Source of the DNA: Deltaproteobacteria bacterium | GTDB taxonomy: Bacteria; Desulfobacterota; Syntrophia; Syntrophales; UBA2185 | Length of the DNA: 46,154 nt | Direction: 5' to 3' | Assembly: GCA_026388545.1 (NCBI GenBank) | Contig: JAPLJS010000057.1 | Coordinates: forward strand, 1 to 46,154 | Shown here: in pieces, positions 9,549 to 17,770 of the stretch | Numbering within the stretch: position 1 is the first letter of the stretch | How the letters are laid out: each line of letters starts with the position of its first letter | The notes under the pieces: generated by a model | Told to the model about the DNA's origin: nothing | Databases searched by the model: none | The model's input: the letters and a program-made list of their open reading frames with translations, nothing else | Translations under genes and position numbers: made by a program

Positions 9549-10766
9549 ATGAAGTATCGACAGATTTTTTGTTTTATTGTGCTGTTGTTTATAATAACCG
9601 GTTGTGCAGTTAAAATTGAGAAACCAATAGAAAAGCCTGTACCTCCTCTCGTATTGATCCCCCCTGAAAAAGCCCCCTCATTGGTCGATGATCTTGACAG
9701 GGCATCACTCAAGACGGCCACCGAGAGAAGTCTCCAGTACTATGAAAAAACTACAGGGAAGGGTACATATGGACTTGGTAATGGTCGAGTTACGGGCCAA
9801 GAGTTAAAGGATTCGCTCCTGCTATTTCGAGAAATCCTGGATAGCACTGATTCGGATGAGGTTAAGCAAAAGAAAATACGCAATACCTTTGATATCTATA
9901 AAGCCACCGGCCTTGATAATCAGGGAAGGGTTTTTTTTACAGGATATTTCGAATCCATTTTGGAAGGCTCCCGGGAAAGAACGGAGAAATACCGGTATCC
10001 GATATACAAATCCCCCGATGACATAGTAGTAGTGAGTTTAGGTAAGTTCAACGAAAAATACAAGAATGAAAAAATTATCGGCAGATTGAAGAAAGGTGAG
10101 TTAGTTCCTTATTTTACCAGGGCGGATATTGAAGAAGCTGGTTTGCTGGGGGGAAGGAACCTCGAGCTTTTCTGGGTGAATGATCCCATTGATTTATTTT
10201 TTATGCATATTCAGGGTTCGGGGAAAATACGATTGCCGGATGAAAATATCATGCAGGTCAGCTATGCACAGAAGAACGGCCACCCGTATCGGAGTATAGG
10301 GAGATACCTACTGGATAAGGAAAAGCTAACCAGCAGCGAGATGACTCATCAGTCTATAAAAAAATATCTCCGGGAACACCCCGAAGAACTCTCTGATATT
10401 TTGAACTACAATAAGAGCTACGTCTTTTTTCGCATTGTTGAACATGGTCCGATAGGCGCCCTGGGGCTAACCCTTACTTCCGGCAGGTCAATCGCGACAG
10501 ACCTTGATTTATTCCCTAAAGGAGCTCTTGCCTTTGTCAGGTTACGGAAACCTATTTTTGATAAAAACGGAAACATAAAAACATGGGAGATTTTTTCCCG
10601 CTTCGTACTCAATCAGGACACAGGAGGGGTGATTAAAGGTCCCGGGCGTGTCGATCTGTTTTGTGGTACCGGTAGTGACGCTGAAATGCTGGCAGGGAGT
10701 CTTAAAGAGAATGGGGAACTATATTTTCTTGTGAAAAAGAAGGTTAATCAGACGATCAATCCGTAA
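9549..10766 (+). CDS. mltA: Membrane-bound lytic murein transglycosylase A (lipoprotein)
   Basis: The N terminus is a lipoprotein signal with lipobox IITGC, so the mature protein would be lipid-anchored, probably in the outer membrane. The central part is the MltA domain (VFFTGYFESILEGSR, then GRNLELFWVNDPIDLFFMHIQGSGKI). The C terminus is a 3D domain whose Asp-rich positions sit in GGVIKGPGRVDLFCGTG. MltA cleaves glycan strands of peptidoglycan, leaving anhydromuramic ends. It is the last gene of the nadK set, nine bases after the acetyltransferase, with a GAGGGA ribosome binding site. Confidence 0.93.
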   Translation: MKYRQIFCFIVLLFIITGCAVKIEKPIEKPVPPLVLIPPEKAPSLVDDLDRASLKTATERSLQYYEKTTGKGTYGLGNGRVTGQELKDSLLLFREILDSTDSDEVKQKKIRNTFDIYKATGLDNQGRVFFTGYFESILEGSRERTEKYRYPIYKSPDDIVVVSLGKFNEKYKNEKIIGRLKKGELVPYFTRADIEEAGLLGGRNLELFWVNDPIDLFFMHIQGSGKIRLPDENIMQVSYAQKNGHPYRSIGRYLLDKEKLTSSEMTHQSIKKYLREHPEELSDILNYNKSYVFFRIVEHGPIGALGLTLTSGRSIATDLDLFPKGALAFVRLRKPIFDKNGNIKTWEIFSRFVLNQDTGGVIKGPGRVDLFCGTGSDAEMLAGSLKENGELYFLVKKKVNQTINP

Positions 10767-10796
10767 CAGACGAAAAAAGTGGACACTCGGCCTGAG

Positions 10797-12017
10797 TTAT
10801 TTGTCACTCCTGATGAAGCAGCGTGGGTCTTCGGCGAGATAATCTCCTGAATAGGCCCAGGCCCTTCCCCTGCATCCACCGCAGATCTTTTTATAACGGC
10901 AGTCTCCACAGAGACCTTTCAGGAGATTTTCACGATTCCTCAGATTTTTAAAAACGGGCGCTTCTTCGTAAATTTCGCTAAAAGGCTTTTCCCGGACATT
11001 TCCCGTATTCACTTCAACAAACGGACACGGCCAGACCTCTCCGTTGGCCTTGATATATACGAAACCCCGGCCGGCGGCACAGCCATGAAATACCTGTTCT
11101 GCAATTTTGATTAACAAACCATTCTGAATACCCTTTTTTTCGAGGATGTAGGGCCAGTACTGGGGGCCCGCAACGGGTTCGATAATAGCCCTGGTCTGCT
11201 TCTGCTTCTGAGCGATCAGCCTGCTCAGATTCTCGTTGGCTGATTTTTTCAGGGTTGCCCTTTCGATCTTTCCGCCTCTGCCCACGGCGACTAACTGATA
11301 CATGAGCATGATGCTCGCATCATGTTGATCCACAAAGTCAATGAGGTCTGAGAGGTTTTCCATGTTGTATTCCATAGCTGTGGTATTAATCTGCAGCAGG
11401 ATGCCCGCCTTTCTGGTGGCTTCGATCGCCCGGAGGGCCAGGTCAAATGCCTTCGGTGAGTTTCTAACAAAGTTGTGAATATCGGGGTCGGAGGCGTCAA
11501 TACTGATGGCGTTGCAGACAACGCCGTGCTCCTTTAATTTCCAGGCCATCTCTTCATCGATCAGAATACCGTTTGTAGCGATGATATTGGCAAATCCGAC
11601 GTCTTTTGAATGTTTCAGGAGGTCGAATATATCCGGTCTGACAAGGGGTTCACCGCCGCTGTAGACGAGCGTCCGAAAACCATCAACTTCGGCAAGCTGA
11701 TCAATCAACCTTTTACCTTCATCTGTTGAAAGTTCATGCGGGTGCGGCTTGCCGCTTGCCGCGTGGCAATGTATGCAGTTGAGGTTGCAGGCGGCAGTGA
11801 CCTCCCACACGGGATGACCGGGATAGCCAATGCAACCCATGCCGAGGGCGCCATTTGACACCGGTATCGCTTTAAGACTATGCCGGAAAAGCCACTGGGG
11901 AAATTTTTGCCAGTTATTGAGATATCCCATCAAGAGGGCGCTTCCCAATTGTCTGCAGAGCAAAGACGGGGGCAGAAAAAATGGTTTTATGTTCTTTCTA
12001 TGATTGTTACCGTTCAT
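10797..12017 (-). CDS. Radical SAM/SPASM domain protein of unknown product
   Basis: This 406-residue protein carries the radical SAM cluster motif C-x3-C-x2-C at C77, C81 and C84 (CNLNCIHC) and the GGEP motif in LVYSGGEPL. A C-terminal SPASM region holds extra cysteines for auxiliary clusters (HGCAAGRG, WPCPF, LCGDCRYKKICGGCRGRAW). About 65 residues precede the radical SAM core. Enzymes of this layout modify peptides or build cofactors (for example AhbD- or PqqE-like proteins), but I cannot name its substrate. It lies 12 bases downstream of a UbiA prenyltransferase on the same strand, so a role in a lipid-soluble cofactor is possible. No candidate precursor peptide is obvious next to it. Confidence 0.88.
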   Translation of the reverse strand: MNGNNHRKNIKPFFLPPSLLCRQLGSALLMGYLNNWQKFPQWLFRHSLKAIPVSNGALGMGCIGYPGHPVWEVTAACNLNCIHCHAASGKPHPHELSTDEGKRLIDQLAEVDGFRTLVYSGGEPLVRPDIFDLLKHSKDVGFANIIATNGILIDEEMAWKLKEHGVVCNAISIDASDPDIHNFVRNSPKAFDLALRAIEATRKAGILLQINTTAMEYNMENLSDLIDFVDQHDASIMLMYQLVAVGRGGKIERATLKKSANENLSRLIAQKQKQTRAIIEPVAGPQYWPYILEKKGIQNGLLIKIAEQVFHGCAAGRGFVYIKANGEVWPCPFVEVNTGNVREKPFSEIYEEAPVFKNLRNRENLLKGLCGDCRYKKICGGCRGRAWAYSGDYLAEDPRCFIRSDK

Positions 12018-12029
12018 TTTAGACAGCTT

Positions 12030-12953
12030 TTACATATATGCAAAAATGTATGTCATCGTTGTACCCAAATTTACGGCTATGTTCAGTCCACACATAATTT
12101 CCAGAATTTTGGGATCTTCGAACTTCTTTTTTACCATCATGACGGCAATAGTTGCCGAAAGGATAAGTACCGGCAGATAAAAATAAATGGCCTTAATGGG
12201 GATTCCTGCTGTGATTGAAAGAAACATGGTTATCCAGGCAAGCATGGATATAATAATATACAGGGTTTTGCCCTTTTTCTTTCCCAGGCGGACGAGTATG
12301 TTTCTCTTGCCAACTGCTGAATCGGCTACAAAATCCTGAAATTCATTAAGAAGAATGACATTAAATATCGTCAGTCCAACAGGTATGCCCATCAAATGAA
12401 TAAGGGGAGAGATATATCCCGTCTGTATGTAAAAACCTGATGCAACAGGAAGCCATCCGTAGCAGAAACCAATAAATATCTCTCCGACCCCTCTTTCAAC
12501 CAGCCTGACGGGTCTCGTTGAATAAAAGAAGCCGGGAAAGGCGCCGAGACAGCCAAGGAGCAGGGTATAGGGACCCGTTTTAATAATAATCTGGAGAATA
12601 AATCCGATGACAGCAGCAAGCGTGAAGGTAATGAGGCTTGTCCAAAGGGGTACCTGTCGGGAGAGAATTCCCGATGGAATAACTCCTGATCCGCCGGCAA
12701 ACCTGCTATGAAACAATTTCTTGGAAATTTTGTCTTCCTCATGGTCAAAGTATTCTCCTGCATGATACGTTGAGAGCAGGATCAGAATAACTGCAAGAAC
12801 ACCGAGGATGAAGACAGCATTACTGAAGAGCCCGACAATCTTCCAGGCGAGGAAAGACCCGAGGATGAAGGGAAGAACCCCGACGGTGTGGAAAGGAGGT
12901 CTTGAAAGGCCGATCCATCCTTTCAGATTTGCTTTAAATCTGTGCATTTCCAT
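12030..12953 (-). CDS. UbiA-family prenyltransferase (MenA-like)
   Basis: This 307-residue integral membrane protein has about eight or nine hydrophobic segments. The two Asp-rich motifs of the UbiA family are visible: GEYFDHEEDK (about residues 67-76, in place of the usual NDxxDxxxD) and DFVADSAVGKRNILVRLGKK. Between them is YSTRPVRLVERGVGE. UbiA enzymes attach a polyprenyl chain to an aromatic acceptor, for example in menaquinone or ubiquinone synthesis. It forms a probable two-gene operon with the radical SAM protein. The acceptor cannot be read from the sequence. Confidence 0.88.
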   Translation of the reverse strand: MEMHRFKANLKGWIGLSRPPFHTVGVLPFILGSFLAWKIVGLFSNAVFILGVLAVILILLSTYHAGEYFDHEEDKISKKLFHSRFAGGSGVIPSGILSRQVPLWTSLITFTLAAVIGFILQIIIKTGPYTLLLGCLGAFPGFFYSTRPVRLVERGVGEIFIGFCYGWLPVASGFYIQTGYISPLIHLMGIPVGLTIFNVILLNEFQDFVADSAVGKRNILVRLGKKKGKTLYIIISMLAWITMFLSITAGIPIKAIYFYLPVLILSATIAVMMVKKKFEDPKILEIMCGLNIAVNLGTTMTYIFAYM

Positions 12954-13267
12954 CTGTGGTGAGACAAAATAATAACGGTATTTTTGTCGGGTTTAATCCA
13001 CTAACACAAACGATAGCCCTTGTCAAATGGTCATATTGTGCGGGCTTATAACATGAAGTAATTCCGAACCCGCTGTGCGCGTGCCTTTGCAAGGAGAAAA
13101 TATTTTAAAAAAAGATAGAATTGTCTTGATTGTTGTTTTTCTTTATGTTACGAATTGCGCAAAGTATCAAGATAATGAATTAATTCTTCCTTGGTTATAC
13201 ATAAGACATGCTCAAATTCAATGAATATGGAAATAGTTTAACAGTAAATATTCAGTATCCGTGTTTA

Positions 13268-13284
13268 CTATCATAATATGATAG
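13268..13284. promoter_or_regulatory. Perfect 17-bp palindrome, possible operator
   Basis: CTATCATAATATGATAG is a perfect inverted repeat of two 8-base arms around a single A. It lies about 150 bases before the HU start. It has no run of T after it and is too symmetric and AT-rich for a terminator, so a protein-binding site is the better guess. Confidence 0.35.
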
Positions 13285-13352
13285 CTTATGAGTTCCTCAT
13301 TGAATAAAAAATCATGTATAGAAAGGGTATTTACGAGAGGTATCAGCAGTTG

Positions 13353-13376
13353 GTGGCTCATAAATGGTTGAGCCAC
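13353..13376 (+). other. Hairpin in the HU upstream region
   Basis: GTGGCTCA and TGAGCCAC form a perfect 8-base stem around an 8-base loop. There is no following T-run, so it does not look like an intrinsic terminator. It sits 55 bases upstream of the HU start codon and could be a 5'-UTR structure or an operator. Confidence 0.4.
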
Positions 13377-13431
13377 TGACAGGGGATAAATTAATCTTTT
13401 TATAATATTTATTGAAAGGGGGATTTTTAGA

Positions 13432-13704
13432 ATGACGAAAGCGGAATTAATAGCGGTAATTGCAGAGGGAGCGGATATCACCAAAGCGACAGCGTCAAAA
13501 GCGTTAGAGGCTTATGTAGCCGCGGTGACAAAAGAACTGAAAAAGAACGGGAAATTGGGTTTGGTCGGGTTTGGCACATTTTCTGTTATGAAAAGAAAGG
13601 CAAGAGAGGGAAGGAATCCCCAGACAGGAAAAACTATAAAGATACCGGCTAAAAAAGTGGTCAAGTTTAAGGCAGGGAAGGGATTAGCAGATAAAGTTAA
13701 ATAG
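13432..13704 (+). CDS. hup: HU-family nucleoid protein
   Basis: This 90-residue protein is a complete HU: MTKAELIAVIAEGADITKATASKALEAY at the start, GFGTFSVMKRKAREGRNPQTG for the beta-arm (with the RNPxTG core that inserts into DNA) and KAGKGLADKVK at the end. It bends and compacts DNA as a dimer. A GGGGGA ribosome binding site precedes the ATG. A second paralogue lies at 17253. The gene has a terminator 30 bases downstream and appears to be monocistronic. Confidence 0.95.
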   Translation: MTKAELIAVIAEGADITKATASKALEAYVAAVTKELKKNGKLGLVGFGTFSVMKRKAREGRNPQTGKTIKIPAKKVVKFKAGKGLADKVK

Positions 13705-13734
13705 TGTATTAAATATAGAGGTATCATGTCAATT

Positions 13735-13768
13735 AAGGCCTCCGGTTATTTATTATATCGGGGGCCTT
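13735..13768 (+). terminator. Terminator-like hairpin after HU
   Basis: AAGGCCTCCG (13735-13744) pairs with CGGGGGCCTT (13759-13768) over 10 bases with one G-T wobble and a 14-base loop. The T-tract that follows is poor, so termination may be partial. Confidence 0.6.
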
Positions 13769-13870
13769 ATTGCGTTTAGGCGTATCATCGTTCGTTGACA
13801 GGAACTTTTCTTTTTGTTATGAACGTCTTCCATAAATAAATACTCAATAGGAACAACTGAGGGACATAAA

Positions 13871-14860
13871 TTGACAAAAAAGCGGATATTAAGTGGTATG
13901 CGCCCCACGGGGGCGCTCCATTTGGGAAATCTTCACGGGGCTCTGAATAACTGGATAGATCTCCAGAATAGTGGAGATTATGACTGTTATTATTTTGTAG
14001 CCGACTGGCACGCATTGACCAGTGAATATAACAATACTGATCTGATTAGAGAACAGGCACTTGATATGGTCATTGACTGGCTCAGTGTTGGTCTGGACCC
14101 TGTAAAGAGCACATTATTCATCCAGTCCAGTATCAAGGAGCATGCTGAACTTTTCATTATTCTGTCAATGATAACACCACTATCATGGTTGGAAAGAAAT
14201 CCCACGTATAAAGAAATGAAAGAGGAGCTGGTGGAGAAAGATCTTTCCACTTTCGGATTTTTGGGTTATCCGGTCCTCCAGGCAGCGGACATCATCATGT
14301 ACAAGGCTTACGGCGTGCCTGTGGGAGTAGATCAGCTTCCCCATGTGGAACTTACGCGGGAGATTGCCAGGCGCTTCAATTTTCTTTATCGGGAAATCTT
14401 TCCCATCCCGGAGCCCTTGCTCACCGATGTACCGAAACTTTTAGGTATTGACGGGCGAAAAATGAGTAAATCATACGATAATTCCATATACATAAGTGAT
14501 CGTGAAGATGCATTGAAAACAAAGATAGGCGCTATGTTTACTGATCCGCAGCGCATGAGGAAACGTGATCCGGGGAGACCGGAACTTTGTAACGTTTTTA
14601 CCTTTCACCAGATTTATTCTCTCCCCGATGATGTTCAGGAAATATCAAGAGAATGTAAAGGGGCAGGGATCGGCTGTACGGACTGTAAAAGATCTCTTGC
14701 AGATCGGATAATAAAGGGTATGCAGCAAATTCATGCTCGTCAGGACTACTTTCGGGGACATATCGATGAGGTCAAGAGTATTATCGAGGACGGAAATACC
14801 AGGGCGACCAGGATAGCTCGCAAGACAATGGAAGAGGTTAGGGAAGCCGTAAAAATCTAA
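13871..14860 (+). CDS. trpS: Tryptophan--tRNA ligase
   Basis: This 329-residue class I synthetase has the HIGH-type motif in TGALHLGNLHG (13-23) and the KMSKS motif in GRKMSKSYDN (about 195-204). Length and the LSGMRPTGALHLGN start fit the bacterial enzyme. It charges tRNA-Trp in the cytoplasm. The start used is TTG at 13871, preceded by GAGGGA; no ATG lies close to the conserved N terminus. It begins the forward set trpS-scpA-scpB-rluB, an arrangement familiar in deltaproteobacteria. The 169-base gap before scpA may hold a separate promoter. Confidence 0.95.
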   Translation: MTKKRILSGMRPTGALHLGNLHGALNNWIDLQNSGDYDCYYFVADWHALTSEYNNTDLIREQALDMVIDWLSVGLDPVKSTLFIQSSIKEHAELFIILSMITPLSWLERNPTYKEMKEELVEKDLSTFGFLGYPVLQAADIIMYKAYGVPVGVDQLPHVELTREIARRFNFLYREIFPIPEPLLTDVPKLLGIDGRKMSKSYDNSIYISDREDALKTKIGAMFTDPQRMRKRDPGRPELCNVFTFHQIYSLPDDVQEISRECKGAGIGCTDCKRSLADRIIKGMQQIHARQDYFRGHIDEVKSIIEDGNTRATRIARKTMEEVREAVKI

Positions 14861-15029
14861 AATACTCATCACTGCTTTGTGCAGGCTGCCATCCTTTTCA
14901 CAAGGGCAGGTTTTACGGTACCGATTCTTCATTCCTGCCGGTATTACCCAAGATTCACGTTCCATGAATGTATGATTCCTCACCCTATCCTCCATTTCTG
15001 GATTCTTCATAGTTTATAAGAGCATCATT

Positions 15030-15758
15030 ATGGGATATGAGGTTAAACTCGATATATTTGAAGGTCCCCTGGATCTGTTACTTTATCTCATTAAAAAGAA
15101 TGAGATCGATATATATGATATCCCCATCGCTCTCATTACAGAACAGTATCTTAAGCACATAGAAATAATGAAAAATCTCAATTTGGATGTTGCGGGGGAG
15201 TATCTGCTTTTGGCGTCGACACTAATCCATATAAAGTCGAAAATGCTCCTACCGGTTCAAGAAGATGAAACTCAGGAAAATGAAGACGAGCAAGATCCCC
15301 GTTCGGAACTTGTCAAGCAATTACTTGACTATCAGGCCTTTAAGGAAGCGTCGATACAACTGGAACAAAGGCCCCTTTTGGAAAGGGATGTCTTTAAAAG
15401 GGGATATTCTGTTGAGAACCAGTGTTCTGAAAGAGGAGACGATGAAACTGATGTGGAACTGAGCGTTTTTGAACTTGTAGAAGCTTTTTACAGAATCATT
15501 TCTACTATGGGAAAGACAGAATTCATGGAGATTGATGTTGAAAAAATGTCTCTCACCGATAGGATAAATGAAATTATGGGAAGGCTTGCCGAAGGGAAAA
15601 AACTGACATTTGTGGAATTACTGGGAGATTACTCAGATAAAAAAATGATCCTCTATACTTTTCTTGCGATCCTAGAACTAATGAAATTGAGAATGATCAG
15701 GGTCTATCAGGCCAGTTCTTTTGGTGTGATCAGGGTCGCTCTCGCCACGGAACGATAA
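15030..15758 (+). CDS. scpA: Segregation and condensation protein A
   Basis: This 242-residue kleisin begins YEVKLDIFEGPLDLLLYLIKKNEIDIYDIPIALITEQYL, the hallmark ScpA N terminus that binds the SMC neck. The C-terminal winged-helix segment (KLTFVELLGD to LAILELMKLRMIRVYQ) would bind the SMC head. An acidic linker (about 80-95) lies between. It works with SMC and ScpB in chromosome condensation. scpB starts directly after its stop codon, so the two are translationally coupled. Confidence 0.95.
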   Translation: MGYEVKLDIFEGPLDLLLYLIKKNEIDIYDIPIALITEQYLKHIEIMKNLNLDVAGEYLLLASTLIHIKSKMLLPVQEDETQENEDEQDPRSELVKQLLDYQAFKEASIQLEQRPLLERDVFKRGYSVENQCSERGDDETDVELSVFELVEAFYRIISTMGKTEFMEIDVEKMSLTDRINEIMGRLAEGKKLTFVELLGDYSDKKMILYTFLAILELMKLRMIRVYQASSFGVIRVALATER

Positions 15759-16286
15759 ATGGAAGAGACAAAGGCAATAATAGAAGCCATTATATTTGCT
15801 TCAGAATTTCCGATTTCTATTGACAAAATCAGGGAAGTTCTGCACGATGTTGAAAAAAATGTAATTATCCGCATACTTCAAGATCTGATTAAGGAATATC
15901 AAGAAAGGCGAGGTGGTTTTTTTCTTCAGGAGGTTGCAGGAGGGCTTCAGTTCAGGACAAGAGCAGACCTCAGTTACTGGATCAACAAATTAATGAGGGG
16001 AAAACCGGCAATGCTGTCACATGCGGCTATGGAAACCCTTGCTGTCGTTGCATATAAACAACCGGTGGTGAAAGCGGAAATTGACAGAATTCGGGGTGTC
16101 GATGTCGGCAGCTCTCTAAAAGGATTGCTGGAGAAAAAACTCGTGAGAATTATGGGCCGAAAGGATGTTCCCGGGAAACCCATCATGTATGGTACAACGA
16201 AGAAGTTTCTTGAGGTATTTAATTTAAAAGACCTTTCAGAACTGCCGACCCTGAAGGAACTGAAAGATTTACAAGCGGAAACATAA
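15759..16286 (+). CDS. scpB: Segregation and condensation protein B
   Basis: This 175-residue protein has the two winged-helix domains of ScpB. Recognisable blocks are AIIEAIIFASEFPISIDKI near the start, LSHAAMETLAVVAYKQPVVKAEIDRIRGVD in the middle and GRKDVPGKPIMYGTTKKFLEVFNLKDLSELP near the end. It dimerises and bridges ScpA in the SMC condensin complex. Its ATG is the next base after the scpA stop. Confidence 0.95.
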   Translation: MEETKAIIEAIIFASEFPISIDKIREVLHDVEKNVIIRILQDLIKEYQERRGGFFLQEVAGGLQFRTRADLSYWINKLMRGKPAMLSHAAMETLAVVAYKQPVVKAEIDRIRGVDVGSSLKGLLEKKLVRIMGRKDVPGKPIMYGTTKKFLEVFNLKDLSELPTLKELKDLQAET

Positions 16287-16357
16287 ACAGAAGACAGAAG
16301 ACATTTTTCTGCCTTCTTACTTCTTACTCCTGACTTCTGTATTAGGTATAGGATTTT

Positions 16358-17080
16358 ATGAAAGAACGTATTCAAAAGATTATAGCCAGCGCAGGGATTT
16401 CATCAAGGCGCACTGCCGAAAAAATGATCGTGGAGGGAAGGGTTAGCGTAAATAATGCAATTGTGAGGCAACTGGGTGCAAAGGCGGATATTGAGGAGGA
16501 TGAAATTCGGGTAGACGGTAAGTTGATTTTGCCTGAAACGTCAAAAGTCTACCTGATGCTGAATAAACCGAAGGGATACATGACGACTCTTCATGATCCT
16601 CAGGGGAGGCCGGTTGTTAAGGATTTACTTGCCGATATAGCGGAAAGGGTCTTTCCTGTCGGACGGCTGGATTATGATTCTGAAGGGTTATTGTTAATGA
16701 CCAATGATGGTGATTTTGCCTTGAGAATACAACATCCCCGGTTCAGGATTCCAAAGACTTACAGGGTTAAGATTGAAGGAAATCTGGCAAGCAGCGCGAT
16801 TAAGGCGCTTTCAGAAGGTATAAAGTTAAATGACGGGAAGTTCAAGCCGGATAGTTTTCATATTGATAAAAAAAATCCGAAAAGTTGCTGGCTTACCATG
16901 ACCATCGCAGAGGGAAGAAACAGAGTGATCCGAAGGGGTTTTGAGTCATTGGGTCATTCAGTTACCAGGATCATCCGGACGACTATTTCAGACGTCGGTT
17001 TGGGTGATCTGAAAGAAGGGACGTACAGACACTTAACCAGAAAAGAGATTCAGCATCTGCTGTCATGCTCGAAATATTAA
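16358..17080 (+). CDS. rluB: Ribosomal large-subunit pseudouridine synthase, RluB type
   Basis: The protein has an N-terminal S4 RNA-binding domain (residues 1-60, MKERIQKIIASAGISSRRTAEKMI) and an RsuA/RluB catalytic domain with the catalytic Asp D106 in VGRLDYDSEGLLLMTNDG. At 240 residues it is the short form without the long C-terminal tail. It isomerises a uridine of 23S rRNA. It follows scpB by 71 bases in the same direction, as in many bacteria. Confidence 0.92.
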   Translation: MKERIQKIIASAGISSRRTAEKMIVEGRVSVNNAIVRQLGAKADIEEDEIRVDGKLILPETSKVYLMLNKPKGYMTTLHDPQGRPVVKDLLADIAERVFPVGRLDYDSEGLLLMTNDGDFALRIQHPRFRIPKTYRVKIEGNLASSAIKALSEGIKLNDGKFKPDSFHIDKKNPKSCWLTMTIAEGRNRVIRRGFESLGHSVTRIIRTTISDVGLGDLKEGTYRHLTRKEIQHLLSCSKY

Positions 17081-17122
17081 GTTATTTTTTTTCAAAGCCT
17101 TTAAATTACATAAAAAATTTTC

Positions 17123-17150
17123 TTGACATTAATTCGAAAATAAATAATAG
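17123..17150 (+). promoter_or_regulatory. Promoter for the second HU/IHF gene
   Basis: A perfect TTGACA (17123-17128) is followed after 16 bases by TAATAG (17145-17150). The gene begins about 100 bases downstream at 17253 after a strong AAGGAGG ribosome binding site, so the mRNA would have a long leader. Confidence 0.6.
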
Positions 17151-17252
17151 TCCTGAAAAGTGAAGCTAAATTATCATGTTATTTTAAAGTGAGCTATTAA
17201 ATTTGCATTTTAAATGAAGTATTACTATGATCAGTTATCGTAAGGAGGATAT

Positions 17253-17534
17253 ATGAATAAGTCTGGACTTATTGAGGCTTTAAGCAAGAAAGAGAACTTG
17301 ACAGAGAAAAAGGCGATTGATGTAGTTAGCCTGGTTTTTAAGGGTTTTACCGATGCACTTAAAAAAGGAGGCAGAATAGAAATCAGGGGCTTTGGTAGTT
17401 TTGTTGTAAGAAAGTATACTGCCTATACTGGCAGGAATCCTAAAACGGGGAAAAATATCAAAGTCGCTCCGAAGAAACTGCCTTTTTTCAAAGTAGGAAA
17501 AGAACTTAAGGCGAAGGTAGATGGTAAAAAGTAG
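17253..17534 (+). CDS. HU/IHF-family DNA-bending protein
   Basis: This 93-residue paralogue differs clearly from the HU at 13432. It starts MNKSGLIEALSKKENLTEKKAIDVV and has the beta-arm core RGFGSFVVRKYTAYTGRNPKTGKNIKV with the intercalating Pro. The spelling RxFGSFxxR and the PKKLPFFKVGKELK tail are closer to IHF beta/HimD-type proteins than to HU. It has its own promoter, a strong ribosome binding site and a terminator, so it is monocistronic. Confidence 0.92.
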   Translation: MNKSGLIEALSKKENLTEKKAIDVVSLVFKGFTDALKKGGRIEIRGFGSFVVRKYTAYTGRNPKTGKNIKVAPKKLPFFKVGKELKAKVDGKK

Positions 17535-17603
17535 GTTATTCATTCAGTATCGGTAAACCATAATTATTACAATCCAATAAATTGCCTGTATCGTTAAATG
17601 TCA

Positions 17604-17632
17604 GGGATCATTTTATGATGATCCCTTTTTTA
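17604..17632 (+). terminator. Intrinsic terminator
   Basis: GGGATCAT (17604-17611) and ATGATCCC (17618-17625) form a perfect 8-base stem with a 6-base loop, followed by a run of seven T. It ends the HU/IHF gene. Confidence 0.9.
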
Positions 17633-17770
17633 GTTTCACGCATATAAGTTTGAATGTGAATGTTTGCCCGCCTTTTATCTGCCTTAACCTCTCCTGAAAG
17701 GCTAAGCTTACGGATGCATTCAGCGTCATAAGTATTTGTTTAAAGATACTTTATAGGTAATGTTGTTACG

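Larger units (their letters stand above)
12954..13431. other. Intergenic region between the UbiA gene and HU, with structured sites
   Basis: About 480 bases separate two divergent genes. On the minus strand a TTGACA (13024-13019) lies about 65-70 bases upstream of the UbiA start, without a strong -10. The region contains a perfect palindrome (13268-13284), a hairpin (13353-13376), and a weak 40-codon frame (13102-13224) that lacks an ATG. Nothing else is recognisable. Confidence 0.5.

Noticed and set aside
13102-13224. Forty-codon frame with a hydrophobic start after AAGGAG.
   Set aside because: It lacks an ATG (only ATT, or TTG/GTG without a ribosome binding site) and the Asn before the putative lipobox Cys is unusual. 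It is kept as a remark, not as a gene.
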